Source of the DNA: Symsagittifera roscoffensis
Lineage: Eukaryota > Xenacoelomorpha > Acoela > Convolutidae
DNA length: 64,000 nucleotides
Assembly: GCF_963678635.1 (NCBI RefSeq)
Contig: NC_087069.1
Span: 7,574,633 to 7,638,632 of the forward strand
Direction: 5' to 3'
Program-made: the position numbers and the translations under genes
The notes under the pieces: generated by a model
What the model was told of the DNA's origin: nothing
The model's database searches: none
Seen by the model: the letters and a program-made list of their open reading frames with translations, nothing else
Shown: in pieces, positions 32,061 through 42,782 of the stretch
Layout: each line of letters begins with the position of its first letter
How positions within the stretch are numbered: position 1 is the first letter of the stretch

Positions 32061-33500
32061 CTGTTAGTTTATACGTTTTTTTGTGGTTAGCTTAACTTGG
32101 TCGTACTGTTGGGTTGGAGAGAAAAGCGTATATCAATTGGTGAGAATGATTTTTACTTTCTCGTGAATATTTCTAAGTTACGATAGACTTACCTAACCTT
32201 ACTTAAGGGTTGTGATTTGTGATCAAGGCTTGGAGAAAAGTAAATCGATCCACAAGGTTCAGGTTTAATTAGAACGCAAGTAGTTCGTTAGATACGGTTT
32301 TATGACTTACTAAGTACAAGTGTTTTAGCCTGGGTCATCTAAGAGGAAGTGAAGGATGAGTAACCGAAATTCTTGACTGTTTATCTTAATAAAAATGGTT
32401 AGTTTTTTGGAAAGTTTTTCAATATTTCTGGGTCTTTAATAAGTATTTGGTAGTAAATCGACGTTTGAGGTCAATAGATACTAATTTCTATGGGAGGGGG
32501 AACAAAATTGTTCTATTTGATCCAAGGAGAAGCCTTGATGATCAGAAACTTAGGTTTAATTTAATTTAATTTAGTTTAATGATCCTAGGGAAGACTTGAT
32601 GATCTGTTTTTTTAATGGAATTATTTAATTTTTTTTATTTAATTTGAAATTATTTAATTGAAAGCACGGATAAGCCTTGATAAATTATTGATAAAGGGTT
32701 AGGGTTAAATATTAGTTTTGATGATAGTTAGTTTTTGAGATTTGCTATTATGTTTTAGGTGATGAAGCTGGGGTGAAAAGATTAAAAATATATACTAACG
32801 ATGTATGATTTATACTAACTAATTTTTGTATTTTCATATTCAATAAATATTTTTCCAAGAAGTTATTTATTTACAGCTGATTTACGGAAAAGGACAAGTG
32901 TTGTTTTTATCAATCGTTTTTTGGATAATTATTAGGTTTAGCGCCTTGAAAGGTTATTGAAGGTGATTCTTCAAAATATTATGTCAGTAAATGAAAATTT
33001 AAATTTACTGCTGGTAGTTTCCCAATCTCAAAAACTCGACCTCGTTTTTGTCGTACAATCATGAAATCGATTGGTAGAATTCTTCTTAGTCGTATGTCGT
33101 CTCTTGTTCAAGGTCTTCTTCCAATACCGGGTAGTTCTCGTATTGTTCGGAATATTGGGTCTGATCTATCGAGGCGTAGAGACAATTCTACTAAGTTTTT
33201 GTCATATAATATTTTTGAAATGTTGTATTTGTCTAATTCTAATCTAATTTTTGTCTAAGTCTAGGTTAGTTAAGGTCTTTACGAGACTTTTAGTCGCACC
33301 AGATGAGTTATATCCTTTTGGGTGTAATCATAGAGTATTTTCAGATAAAGTACACCGTCTGCTCGTCACGCTATCTTATTTTCGGCCGGATAAATTCGCG
33401 CAACTTCTTAGTCCAGTACCAATCTTAATCTTACTCGTATATCTCCTAATCTCAATAGATCTAGTGTACACCGGTACTGTCAGGGTGATTAAGTCAACAG
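32061..33500 (-). promoter_or_regulatory. Element 2: 5' leader and LTR-like end
   Basis: Collinear with 6400-7780 of element 1, including the near-palindromic leader repeats, the dead leader ORF (about 32965-33215) and the near-identical block at 33349-33412. Homology to element 1 fades at about 33500 after AATAGATCTAG. With only one end of each element in the window the LTR cannot be delimited. Confidence 0.7.
33349..33412 (-). promoter_or_regulatory. Conserved 64-bp 5' block, element 2 copy
   Basis: Counterpart of 7630-7693. I count about two to three differences across the block, against a much higher difference rate on each side. Confidence 0.55.
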
Positions 33501-33630
33501 CGGTTTTAATAATATTTTTTCAAATGCAAGTTGTTAGGCAAGTATGTTTGCAAATAATAAAGTAATGATAAATTTTCAAAGAAGACAAATCTTCTTGGTT
33601 ATTGAAAGTCTTTGAGTCATTAGTTTCCTC

Positions 33631-33735
33631 TTATAGTTTTGCTCGAATGCAAACTCTGTAGTGATCGTCACATTCAAACTCGGCGGGACATTGAATGAAG
33701 AAGCCGAGGTCCCCGTATTCGATAGAGGGATCACA
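33631..33735 (-). CDS. Candidate 3' exon of a small cysteine-rich protein
   Basis: One minus-strand frame reads CDPSIEYGDLGFFIQC, then PAEFECDDHYRVCIRAKL and a TAA at 33631-33633. Four Cys residues and the DDHYRVC pattern are typical of small secreted extracellular domains. A CGTCCAG acceptor-like site lies just before the first Cys codon (33733-33735), and the frame closes a few codons further upstream. It resembles the candidate upstream exon at 34534-34809, which has the related spacing EDCNLYRNEC. I infer they may be parts of one gene. No family is assigned and splicing is unproven. Confidence 0.4.
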   Translation of the reverse strand, partial: CDPSIEYGDLGFFIQCPAEFECDDHYRVCIRAKL

Positions 33736-34533
33736 CCTGGACGCTTTTCCCGTTCACCAAAACATTTTCCTCCTAATCCTTTATACAGCAGCCTAGGAAA
33801 AAAACTTTTTAATAACTAAGCAAAAAAATTGTCGCCAAAGATTGAACGATTAATTTTGATCGCGAAATACCGTGTGAGCACAAATTTTGAGGCTCATCTG
33901 CTCCGACATGTCAAAAAATCACTTTTTTAATTTAAAAAAATTCAACCTTTTTTCAAGAAAAACTGGAAATGCCAAATTTTGGTCACCATAGTTTGGTAAG
34001 CCAAAATTTTGTCGCGAGAGGCTGCACATAATTGCTTTTTTTCACGAGTGAACTTTGGGCGCCTAGCCATTAGGAGAGAATTTTGCAAGAGAGAAGGGGA
34101 GAGAGAGAGAATTTTTTAAATCCCCCAGCAGTGTATTTTTTTGGGTTTTTGGGGGTGTATAAAAAATTTACTGGGGAAGCGGGAGGACGGGAGGGGGTGG
34201 GTCCTCTTTAAAGTGAAGACACAAAAAATGATAATGAAAGAAAAAATACAGCAAATGAGCTAAAATGTGATGTGAACTGTTATAGGTACTTTCCCCCACC
34301 CAACTTTCAATTTTTCTGTATTCACAGTTGTTTTACGTTTATTTATGGCGAAACACGTGATGAAACGATGTCAGAGCTGAGCTCCTCCCCCCCCCCCCCC
34401 CCCCCGCACACACACACACATGTCAATTTGTTTTAGAAACTATTTTAAAGCTGTCATAATGTATTGAAACTTTGCATGGTATGAACAAACCAATTATTGT
34501 GAACAGATTTGATCTTCATACCTTCGGACAATG
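33736..34533. other. Possible intron or spacer with poly-C and CA runs
   Basis: AT-rich DNA without a clear reading frame between the two cysteine-rich exon candidates. It holds a purine-rich GAGAGA stretch near 34090 and a run of 19 C at 34387-34405 followed by a short (CA)n. Confidence 0.5.
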
Positions 34534-34809
34534 TTAAACTAGCATAACAAAATTGAGATTGAAAGGTGGGGGGAAGTTGAAAAAAGTCTGCAAAAGTACA
34601 AAAGGGATGGAAAACAGGAAAAGAATCCATCCGCGCCTCCTCGGTTGACATTCGTTGCGATACAGGTTGCAGTCCTCTTCTGTTCTACAGTCCTTGTGGG
34701 TAAAACAAAAGATCCCTGCCCTCAAATACCCGTCTGGAAGTGCCTCACTTTTCCCCACCATAGCTTTCATGCCAAAAAGCACCACAAACAAAACGCAACC
34801 TGGTTTCAT
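34534..34809 (-). CDS. Candidate secreted cysteine-rich protein or its first exon
   Basis: An ATG at 34807-34809 opens 91 codons. The start MKPGCVLFVVLFGMKAMVG is a signal-peptide-like hydrophobic segment. Then come FCFTHKDCRTEEDC and NLYRNECQPRRRG, with four regularly spaced Cys. A hydrophobic run (WILFLFSIPFVLLQTFF) follows, either a membrane segment or read-through into an intron. The dense Cys pattern plus signal peptide is unlikely by chance in AT-rich non-coding DNA. It lies in unique sequence between repeats and points the same way as 33631-33735. No donor site is convincing, so the exon end is open. Confidence 0.42.
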   Translation of the reverse strand: MKPGCVLFVVLFGMKAMVGKSEALPDGYLRAGIFCFTHKDCRTEEDCNLYRNECQPRRRGWILFLFSIPFVLLQTFFNFPPPFNLNFVMLV

Positions 34810-34836
34810 TTCGAAATAAAAAGATTGTAAAAACAC

Positions 34837-35032
34837 AAAGATTTATTTAGGTATATGCTGATCAATTTGAAATGAGGATCGGTGTCAAAAATGAATTTGA
34901 TTTAGGAAATTTTTTGCGGCGAAACTTGATTTTGCAACGTGCTTTTTCCCTCAAAATTTTGAGCTCAGTATTTTTAATGGCCGGCTTGATGTTTTTTTTT
35001 TTCGATTAGTTTTTGAGGCGTACATTACCATT
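34837..35032. other. Spacer before the satellite
   Basis: AT-rich, no gene seen. Confidence 0.5.
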
Positions 35033-36561
35033 GGGAGACGGGAGCCATAGTAATTTTTGAGGGAGACGGGAGCCATAGTAATTTTTGAGGGAGACGGGAG
35101 CCATAGTAATTTTTGAGGGAGACGGGAGCCATAGTAATTTTTGAGGGGGACGGGAGTCATAGTAATTTTTGAGGGAGACGGGAGCCATAGTAATTTTTGA
35201 GGGAGACGGGAGCCATAGTAATTTTTGAGGGAGACGGGAGCCATAGTAATTTTTGAGGGAGACGGGAGCCATAGTAATTTTTGAGGGAGACGGGAGCCAT
35301 AGTAATTTTTGAATGAGACGGGAGCCATTGTAATTTTTGAATGAGACGGGAGCCATAGTAATTTTTGAGGGAGACGGGAGCCATAGTAATTTTTGAGGGA
35401 GACGGGAGCCATAGTAATTTTTGAGGGAGACGGGAGCCATAGTAATTTTTGAGGGAGACGGGAGCCATAGTAATTTTTGAGGGAGACGGGAGCCATAGTA
35501 ATTTTTGAATGAGACGGGAGCCATTGTAATTTTTGAGGGAGACGGGAGCCATAGTAATTTTTGAGGGAGACGGGAGCCATAGTAATTTTTGAGGGAGACG
35601 GGAGCCATAGTAATTTTTGAATGAGACGGGAGCCATTGTAATTTTTGAATGAGACGGGAGCCATAGTAATTTTTGAGGGAGACGGGAGCCATAGTAATTT
35701 TTGAGGGAGACGGGAGCCATAGTAATTTTTGAGGGAGACGGGAGCCATAGTAATTTTTGAGGGAGACGGGAGCCATAGTAATTTTTGAGGGAGACGGGAG
35801 CCATAGTAATTTTTGAGGGAGACGGGAGCCATAGTAATTTTTGAGGGAGACGGGAGCCATAGTAATTTTTGAATGAGACGGGAGCCATTGTAATTTTTGA
35901 GGGAGACGGGAGCCATAGTAATTTTTGAGGGAGACGGGAGCCATAGTAATTTTTGAGGGAGACGGGAGCCATAGTAATTTTTGAATGAGACGGGAGCCAT
36001 TGTAATTTTTGAATGAGACGGGAGCCATAGTAATTTTTGAGGGAGACGGGAGCCATAGTAATTTTTGAGGGAGACGGGAGCCATAGTAATTTTTGAGGGA
36101 GACGGGAGCCATAGTAATTTTTGAGGGAGACGGGAGCCATAGTAATTTTTGAATGAGACGGGAGCCATTGTAATTTTTGAATGAGACGGGAGCCATAGTA
36201 ATTTTTGAGGGAGACGGGAGCCATAGTAATTTTTGAGGGAGACGGGAGCCATAGTAATTTTTGAGGGAGACGGGAGCCATAGTAATTTTTGAGGGGGACG
36301 GGAGTCATAGTAATTTTTGAGGGAGACGCGAGTCATAGTAATTTTTGAGGGAGACGGGAGCCATAGTAATTTTTGAGGGAGACGGGAGCCATAGTAATTT
36401 TTGAGGGAGACGGGAGCCATAGTAATTTTTGAGGGAGACGGGAGTCATAGTAATTTTTGAGGGAGACGGGAGCCATAGTAATTTTTGAGGGAGACGGGAG
36501 TCATAGTAATTTTTGAGGGAGACGGAAGCCATAGTAATTTTTGCGGGAGATGGAAGCCATA
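35033..36561. repeat. 28-bp satellite, about 54 copies
   Basis: The unit GGGAGACGGGAGCCATAG plus TAATTTTTGA repeats head to tail with almost no length change. A variant starting AATGAGACGGG, often with CCATTG, occurs at 35312, 35340, 35508, 35620, 35648, 35872, 35984, 36012, 36152 and 36180. The minus strand of the unit has no stop in any frame, so it yields three overlapping open frames up to 489 codons with a 28-residue period (MAPVSLKNYYGSRLPQKL...). Because all three frames give the same peptide, I read this as a by-product of the repeat, not a gene. Confidence 0.97.
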
Positions 36562-37029
36562 CATAGTATTCATACTTTACCCACTTTTATAACTCCATGG
36601 AATTGTATTGTTGGGGTTTATGGGAGCTAATTGAGGATATTCGTTCTGCAATTAAGGGGGATTTTGATATACTCTTAGTATTTGACTGAATTACATAAAT
36701 GGCCTCTTTGAGTCTCGTTAGTCGAAGGGCTGGGCTCTCTTCCACCCCCCCCCCCTAACGTTTCGTTTTTTTTTCATTTTCTCAGTTGTCTTGCTTGTTA
36801 TTACGACTGATTGCGTGATGTTACCATGTATAGTATGAAATCCGAAAGTACAAAAAAGTTACTTTGTTCACCATGCAAAAATTCATAACATTATGACAAC
36901 GTAAAAGTAGATTGTTTAAAACTGAAATTCAAATGTATGGGAGAAGCTGCAAAGCGTCAAGGGTTAAGGGTTGCAACCACCAGTCATCGATGCACCCGGT
37001 TGAAGTCACAGAAAAAAATGGCTGAGCGA
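36562..37029. other. Spacer after the satellite
   Basis: AT-rich with a short C run near 36750. The plus-strand ORF at 36937 is AT-rich noise running into the AAAAGCCCCC repeats and is not supported. Confidence 0.5.
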
Positions 37030-37230
37030 CAAAAGCCCCCGAAACAAAAGCCCCCGCGACAAAAGCCCCCAGTCAAAAGCCCCCGAGCCAAAAGCCCCCG
37101 AGTCAAAAGCCCCCCGTGCTTTTGCATGTAGGTGTTCATGTACATGTAACTTTTGCGCCGGGGGCTTTTGACTCGGGGGCTTTTGACGAGGGGCTTTTGT
37201 CGCGGGGCTTTTGACTCGGGGGCTTTTGAC
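37030..37230. repeat. Inverted arrays of CAAAAGCCCCCG units (long hairpin)
   Basis: The left arm 37030-37116 has six copies of CAAAAGCCCCC joined by GAA, GCGA, AGT, GAGC or GAGT steps. The right arm 37151-37230 has five copies of the reverse complement (GGGGGCTTTTG) with ACTC or TCGC steps. About 35 bases including a TGTTCATGTACATG separate the arms, so the strand can fold on itself in several registers. The run is very GC-rich in an AT-rich setting. Confidence 0.93.
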
Positions 37231-37986
37231 CCTCAGCGAGAGGAAATCATCTTTCTCCAGAAACGTGATTAATTTAAGATAGGATTTCTGTATCAGATTC
37301 TCGCCAGTGGCAATTTATCTCTGTTCAGAGATAAATCAATAAAAAAGCAGACCTGTAACAGTAGTGTATCAGTAATGTTACAGTTTTGTTTTTATTCTGC
37401 ATTTTTTGTATCAGAAAAAAATTAGAGGTTTCGTTCTGATATTTCTTCAATCACAATAAAACTGTTTTTTTTTTGTTCTGTTGTTTCTCAGCAATCGTCA
37501 GAAATCGAATCAAAAATTATCATAACAGCAATTGTTGGTATAAATAAAATAGTCACAAATGCAAACTTCCGCAATTGCGACCTCAAAAAAGTTATTTGGA
37601 TGGACTGATATTACTGTTTACACTTACTGCGAGAGCAATCGTCTTGTAATCGGGAACTAGTCTTTTGTCCCGTAAAAAAAAACGTTAAACAGGTTTTGCA
37701 AAAAGTTGATGCTGCTTTCCATGGTCAAGCAAAATTTCCTCTTTTTGTCATATTTTAAAGAATCATTCAGAAAAAGTGATCCTTGAAGATCGGTAAAGAT
37801 TGTTAAGAAATTTTGAATCCTAGAATTTTGAAGACAAAATCTTAGGTTGCAATAAACGTCCAGACTTTCCTAAGATTTATAAGAAACCGGGAATTGCGTG
37901 CACTTAAAATAAAGAGGCTATAAAAAAACTTGATAAAGCAACTTTTATGAGCTATAATATACAGTACTGATTTATATTAACCGGAC
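37231..37986. other. AT-rich stretch, nothing recognised
   Basis: No supported gene. A short direct similarity (CTGTAACAGT-type) near 37350 recurs near 47130 but is too short to interpret. Confidence 0.4.
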
Positions 37987-38735
37987 AGAATATTCTGATG
38001 GTTTTTGGTTGTTTAGCTATTTCATAGTGCTGATTTAAATTATCCGGAAAAAACGAATAAATTTTGAAAATTGAAACGCGTTTTTCTCAAATTGGGTTCA
38101 AATAAGACAAAAGTGAATTGAATAAAAATTGCTTAGAATTTCACCAGAATCAATATGGTGCAATTTTTTCTCCAAAACTCTCAATTTAAATTTTATCCCA
38201 AAAATGGATCATTTTGTCTTTTTTCAATAATTCGGAAATTACGCTGAAAGTTGTAGAAGGATTCAATCTCCAAAAACCTGTATAAGACAAAGTAATTTTG
38301 CTTGATAGCCAAGAAACGTGACTCTTACTATATAAAACCCAAACTCTTTGCTTAAAAACAAATTTTGAACAATTTACTCAAATTTTTGGAGATTGATACC
38401 TTGTAGAACTGTGTTGGGCGTTGTAAGAGGCTTCTTGTGATATTTTTTTTCTTATCAATTAGTTTCAGCGTATTTTTTGAATTATTGATAAAAGACAACA
38501 TTATCTACTTTGGGGTAAAATTTAAATTGAGAGTTTTGGAGAAAACATTGCTCCATATTGATTCTGGTGAAATTCTAAGCAAATTTCATTCACTTCTTTT
38601 TTTGTCTAATTTTAACCCAATTTGAGAAAAACGCTTTTGAATTTTCAAAAATTATTCGTTTTTTCCGGATAATTTAAATCAGCACTATAGAGCATGAAAT
38701 AGCTAAACAACCAAAACCATCAGAATATAACTCAA
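37987..38735. mobile_element. Foldback (long inverted repeat) element, about 750 bp
   Basis: The left arm, starting ATTCTGATGGTTTTTGG at 37991, matches the reverse complement of the right arm, ending CCAAAACCATCAGAATAT near 38729. Shared blocks include TTTAGCTATTTCAT, GATTTAAATTATCCGG, GAATTTCACCAGAATCAATA and CAAAACTCTCAATTTAAA. Similarity continues inward to about 38280 and 38395, leaving a loop of roughly 100 bases. There is no coding capacity. Transcription would give a hairpin of more than 250 base pairs. It fits a non-autonomous foldback element or MITE; I found no clear target-site duplication. Confidence 0.85.
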
Positions 38736-39775
38736 TTTGTGTCTCAAAATTTTTCAAAAAGTCCTCTAGCCCTATCTGTAGGACAAATAACTTGGGCATT
38801 ACCAGAGCGAAAAAAATTAGGTTATAAGCAATGAAGTAAAACATTGCAACCATGAAAACTACAAATCATCAGTACAAATGCGTTGTTTGCTAGATCATTT
38901 TGAAAATAATTGGATGTTAGTTACAGAACAATTTCAGGCAATGTAAGGAAACGACAATCTTTAGATGATAGTTTCCCCGAAGTGGCTTCTTATATCGGCC
39001 AGCAGCGATAATTTACTAATTGCTCAAAACTGCTTTAAACAGATAGTCATCAAGAAACTTCAAATTTTTCAAAAAAAACCTTTTCGGAAAAAACTCCTTT
39101 CTTTCTTCTTTGATTTGGAAAAATTGATACGAACCATTCAACAAATTTTTCAAAACACAATTTACATCGAGAAAATCAGACTCTCTATTTGACGCAGAAG
39201 CAAAGTAGAGATTTGCACTTCGTGAATTTCCACATAAAAATAGCGATACAAACTGCTAGACAGTAAGTAAACAAAAGAAGAGCAACTAAATCCAAATCAT
39301 GAAAAAAAATATATCAAAAAATCAGAATTAAAAGAACTAAAAAGGAAAACAATTTTTTTAAACGGAAAATACGACCAAATACAACCTGGAAGTCGTTTGC
39401 TGGAAAATCGAAAACCACTATAGAGTAGCAACTAAGCTGGCAGTACTCGGGTAAAATTCCTTCAGTTTGAAAACAATTTTTTTTTGTTAATTTGAAGAAT
39501 CTAATTTTTTTTTAAATTTTTCAAGATTTTTGAACACAAAACCCAGAAGTGCACATTTACATAACCGCAAGGCATTATTGAGCATGGAGGCATTATTAAC
39601 CATATTATTAATACACTTCTGTAACTTACACATGTGTTTGTATTGATAGCTTAAAACATATCTGCCAACAAATAGTTAGATAGAAGTCGACAGAAAAAAA
39701 AGTTCTTTTGATAAAAAAGCTTGAGCTTGATTTCGAATTAAAGAAGTAAACATGTTATGAACGAGAACAAAAAAT
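38736..39775. other. AT-rich stretch, nothing recognised
   Basis: No supported gene. The ORF at 38965-39192 has no distinguishing feature. Confidence 0.4.
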
Positions 39776-40290
39776 GTTTCTATGAATGGGTGTATGTATG
39801 TACGTGAAAGTTTGTTTAGTTATATGTCTATGAATGTTTCGGTATATGTGTCTATGTATGTGTGTAAAATTGTGTTTTCTTATGTACGTATGTATGTATG
39901 TATGTATGTATGTATGTATGTACGTATGTATGTGTATGTATGTGTATGTATGTGTATGTATGTGTCTATGCATGTGTCTATATATGTGTCTATGTAAGTG
40001 TGTATAAATGTATTTTTATATGTGTGTGTATGTGTGTGCCTGTTTTTGTGTTTATGTATAGGTGTGGGTATATCTCTACAAATGTGTGTTTGTTAGTGTG
40101 CCCAATTGTGTGTATTTAGGTGGTGTATGTGTGTATATGTGTGTATTTATGTGTATATGTATGTATGGCTACTTGTGTGTGTATGTGTCTACTTCTGTAT
40201 CTATACATGTGTCTTTCTATGTCTGTATGTGTGTGTGTGTGTCTAGGTATTTGCCCATATATGAGTCTGTTGTGTGTGTTTGTGTGTGCA
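39776..40290. repeat. (TATG/TGTATG)n microsatellite-like tract 1
   Basis: Imperfect TATGTATG, TATGTGTG and GTCTATGTAT steps. It lies at the 3' side (minus-strand sense) of LINE fragment A. The Met/Tyr/Cys/Val-rich open frames through it are by-products of the repeat. Confidence 0.93.
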
Positions 40291-41135
40291 GCTTGTAATT
40301 GTAAAACAGCTTGTAATTGTTGCGTGGATTTTGTCAGGTTTCCAAATGGTTGTCAACTTAGACTGTGCTGCCTATGCCGAAGAAACGCGTCTTTTGATTT
40401 CTGCTTTAGTATTGTCAACTGCAACTGAAGAAGCAAGATACTTGTAACCTTTGACAACTTCCGATCGTTCGCCAGACATTGTACTCAATACTCGCAAAGC
40501 AACAAATTTGTACTACAAAGTCTGTGTCTTCTTGGCGTTCAGTTCTAGACAAATATTGGTGCTCTCGGTTTCAGTTTTGTGTAACATAAATTGGGCATCA
40601 TCGATATTGTTTTTTATAGTCGCATTATAGACTGCCAAACCAAAATCATTAGTTAATACTTCCGGATATCGGGTGCTTCATTTTATGAAAGTGGTGAAAA
40701 TGAGTCTCCGATTGTCAACAGCTTTGAAATTTGCGTTATCAAGGCACAAAATGAGGAGCAAAGGTGCCATATTGTAAAACTTCACAAAGATTGTCGAATC
40801 GTTTAATCTCACCATCGATTGTCACAACGTTTGCTTTCATAGCTTGATATAGTTGAAGACTAGCTTCTACAAATTTCTCAGAAACGCCTTAAAATCTGAC
40901 CAGTTTTTCTCCTCTAGGTATTGTTTTGTGCTGTCAAATGCCTCACGAAAATAAAAAAAAACTGATGACGGCCTGCAAAGTCTTGTTCTTCACCCCTTCT
41001 ATAACTGTTCGGAGAGTTATAATCTGTGTAACGTGGATTTACAAGGCCTGGCGCCTTTTTGATTTTTCTCCACAGTGATTTCACACACGGCAGTTGACAA
41101 TTGAAAAACAGTCTTTTCTAGATTTTAACGGGAGA
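40291..41135 (-). pseudogene. LINE reverse transcriptase fragment A, 5'-truncated
   Basis: Collinear with fragments B-D: the 3' part (CTTGTAATTGTTGCGTGG, 40300-40440), the motif-C region (40600, badly decayed), and the motif-A region with CCTCACGAAAATAAAA (40940). Many frameshifts. It ends near 41130 at the same element position as its sister copies. Confidence 0.75.
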
Positions 41136-41585
41136 AATTGGGTCTTCTTTGTGTCGATATATGTCTCTATGTATGTGTGTATGTAAGTGAGTGTGCGTAT
41201 GTTTGTATCTTTTTTTGTTATTTTTTGTTTCTATATATGTTTGTATCTATGTGTGTATGGACGAAAATATTTATGCATCAAACTATGTGTCTATGTAAGT
41301 GCGTTTGTATGCGTATGTATTTGTATATGTATGTGTTTTTGTGGTTATATGTAGTTGGTTACGTGTGTGTTAAAGTGCGGCTACTGATGTGTCTATTTAT
41401 GCTTCTATGTATGTGTCTATGTTTTTATCTACGTATGTGTCTATGTTTTTGTCTATATACGTGTCTATGCACATGTGTATGTATATGTTTGTAAGTATGT
41501 GTCTATGTATGTGTGTTTGTTTTTGTATGTTTGTGTGTATGAATGTATGTTTTTATGTGCCTGGATATCTGTCTAAATGTGTCTT
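41136..41585. repeat. (TATG/TGTG)n microsatellite-like tract 2
   Basis: Same type as tract 1; it separates LINE fragments A and B. Confidence 0.93.
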
Positions 41586-42782
41586 AACAACCTCATCTTC
41601 AAAATCAGTATAACGCCTGCGTTAGTTGTAGGTGGACCAGTTTTTTCGGTTCGGGATGACTTTTTTTCAATCATTGGCAATTCTAATTCATTGTCCTCCA
41701 TAAGTCCTCTAGAACATAAGCAAAAGTTTTTGCAGGATGCTCTCTAAACCGTTATCTGTGCTTCAGTTCCAATCTAAGAACTCTGGATGTTTCTTCTTTC
41801 CTCCTCATGAAGCAGTGGCCAGCAAACCGAGTACGTTTACGTTCAATTTTCTCAGAAAATTTTTCACACTGTGCCAGTTCAAACACTCTTTTGTTCATCA
41901 CAAACTCGTTCCTTTTGGTGTTAATTGCGCTTCTCAGTGAGATTTTGTAATTTCCTTCGAAAGTTGCTTCCATTATTTTACTCATCGTCCATGTTTCTGC
42001 GCTATATGTCATTAAGCTTTGAATTGTCACAGCAAACAGCTGGTATTTGTCACGTGGATTCCTGTCGGATTCCAAATGTTTGTCTTTTTGTTTTGTAGTG
42101 CCCATGCCAAAAAAACGCGTCTTTTGATCTCAGCAGACCTTGTGTCACCTGAAGAACTGAAATAATTGTAGTCTTTGACAACTTCCAACCGTTCCAGACA
42201 TCGTACTCAAGAATCGCGAACCATTAACGAATTTACTACATAACATTTCATTCTAGGTATTCAAACGTAAACCAATATCTGCTCATGCAGTTTCAGTTTA
42301 AAAAAAATATATTGGGCATAATCGATGTTCTAATTTATAATCGCAACATCGTCTGCGAAACTCAAAACATTAACTGTTACTTCCGGATATCTTAAGCTAC
42401 GTCTTGGGATAGTTGTGAAAACTGAGAATCATGGATTTTCAGTGTTTATGGAAAATGCATAATCGAGGAACAAAAAAAAGATGGGCGCAAGAGTGTCACT
42501 TTGTAAAATGATGCAAAAAATGTAAAACAGTTCAATCGCACCATCGCTTGTCACAATTTGTGCTTTGATAGTTTGATATAGTTGACAAACATCCTCTTAA
42601 AATTTTCTCCTCCTGATGCTGGTTTTGGCAGTGGGAGGCCTTAGGAAAATCAAAAAAACTGATGACGGCCTCCAAGTTCTTTTCTTTCACCCCTTCTATA
42701 ACTCTTCGGAGATTCAGAATCTCTGTCAACATGGATTAATTAGGCCTGAAACCTCTTGGATTTTTTTTAAATAGTGTTTTCT
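41586..42782 (-). pseudogene. LINE reverse transcriptase fragment B, 5'-truncated, best motif C
   Basis: On the minus strand the order is ILNLRRVIEGVKEKNLEAVI and SFFDF (reverse transcriptase motif A, Asp codon 42649-42651), motif C FADD at 42348-42359, then SAETWTMSKIMEATFEGN and KIERKRTRFAGHCF at 41800-42010. The last blocks are the typical C-terminus of RTE/CR1-type LINE proteins. Frames break several times, so it is inactive. The 5' end (endonuclease) is missing. Confidence 0.82.

Noticed and set aside
34645-34830. Plus-strand ORF opposite the cysteine-rich candidate
   Set aside because: It starts at TTG, and the opposite strand has an ATG, a signal peptide and a better Cys pattern.
34951-36420. 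489-, 424- and 383-codon ORFs on the minus strand
   Set aside because: They are the three frames of the 28-bp satellite, all giving the same peptide repeat. Nothing outside the repeat supports a gene.
39755-40428. Met/Tyr/Val/Cys-rich and His/Thr/Ile-rich ORFs
   Set aside because: They are translations of (TATG/TGTG)n tracts; the same applies to the ORFs at 41138-41613, 44240-44577 and 45105-45723.
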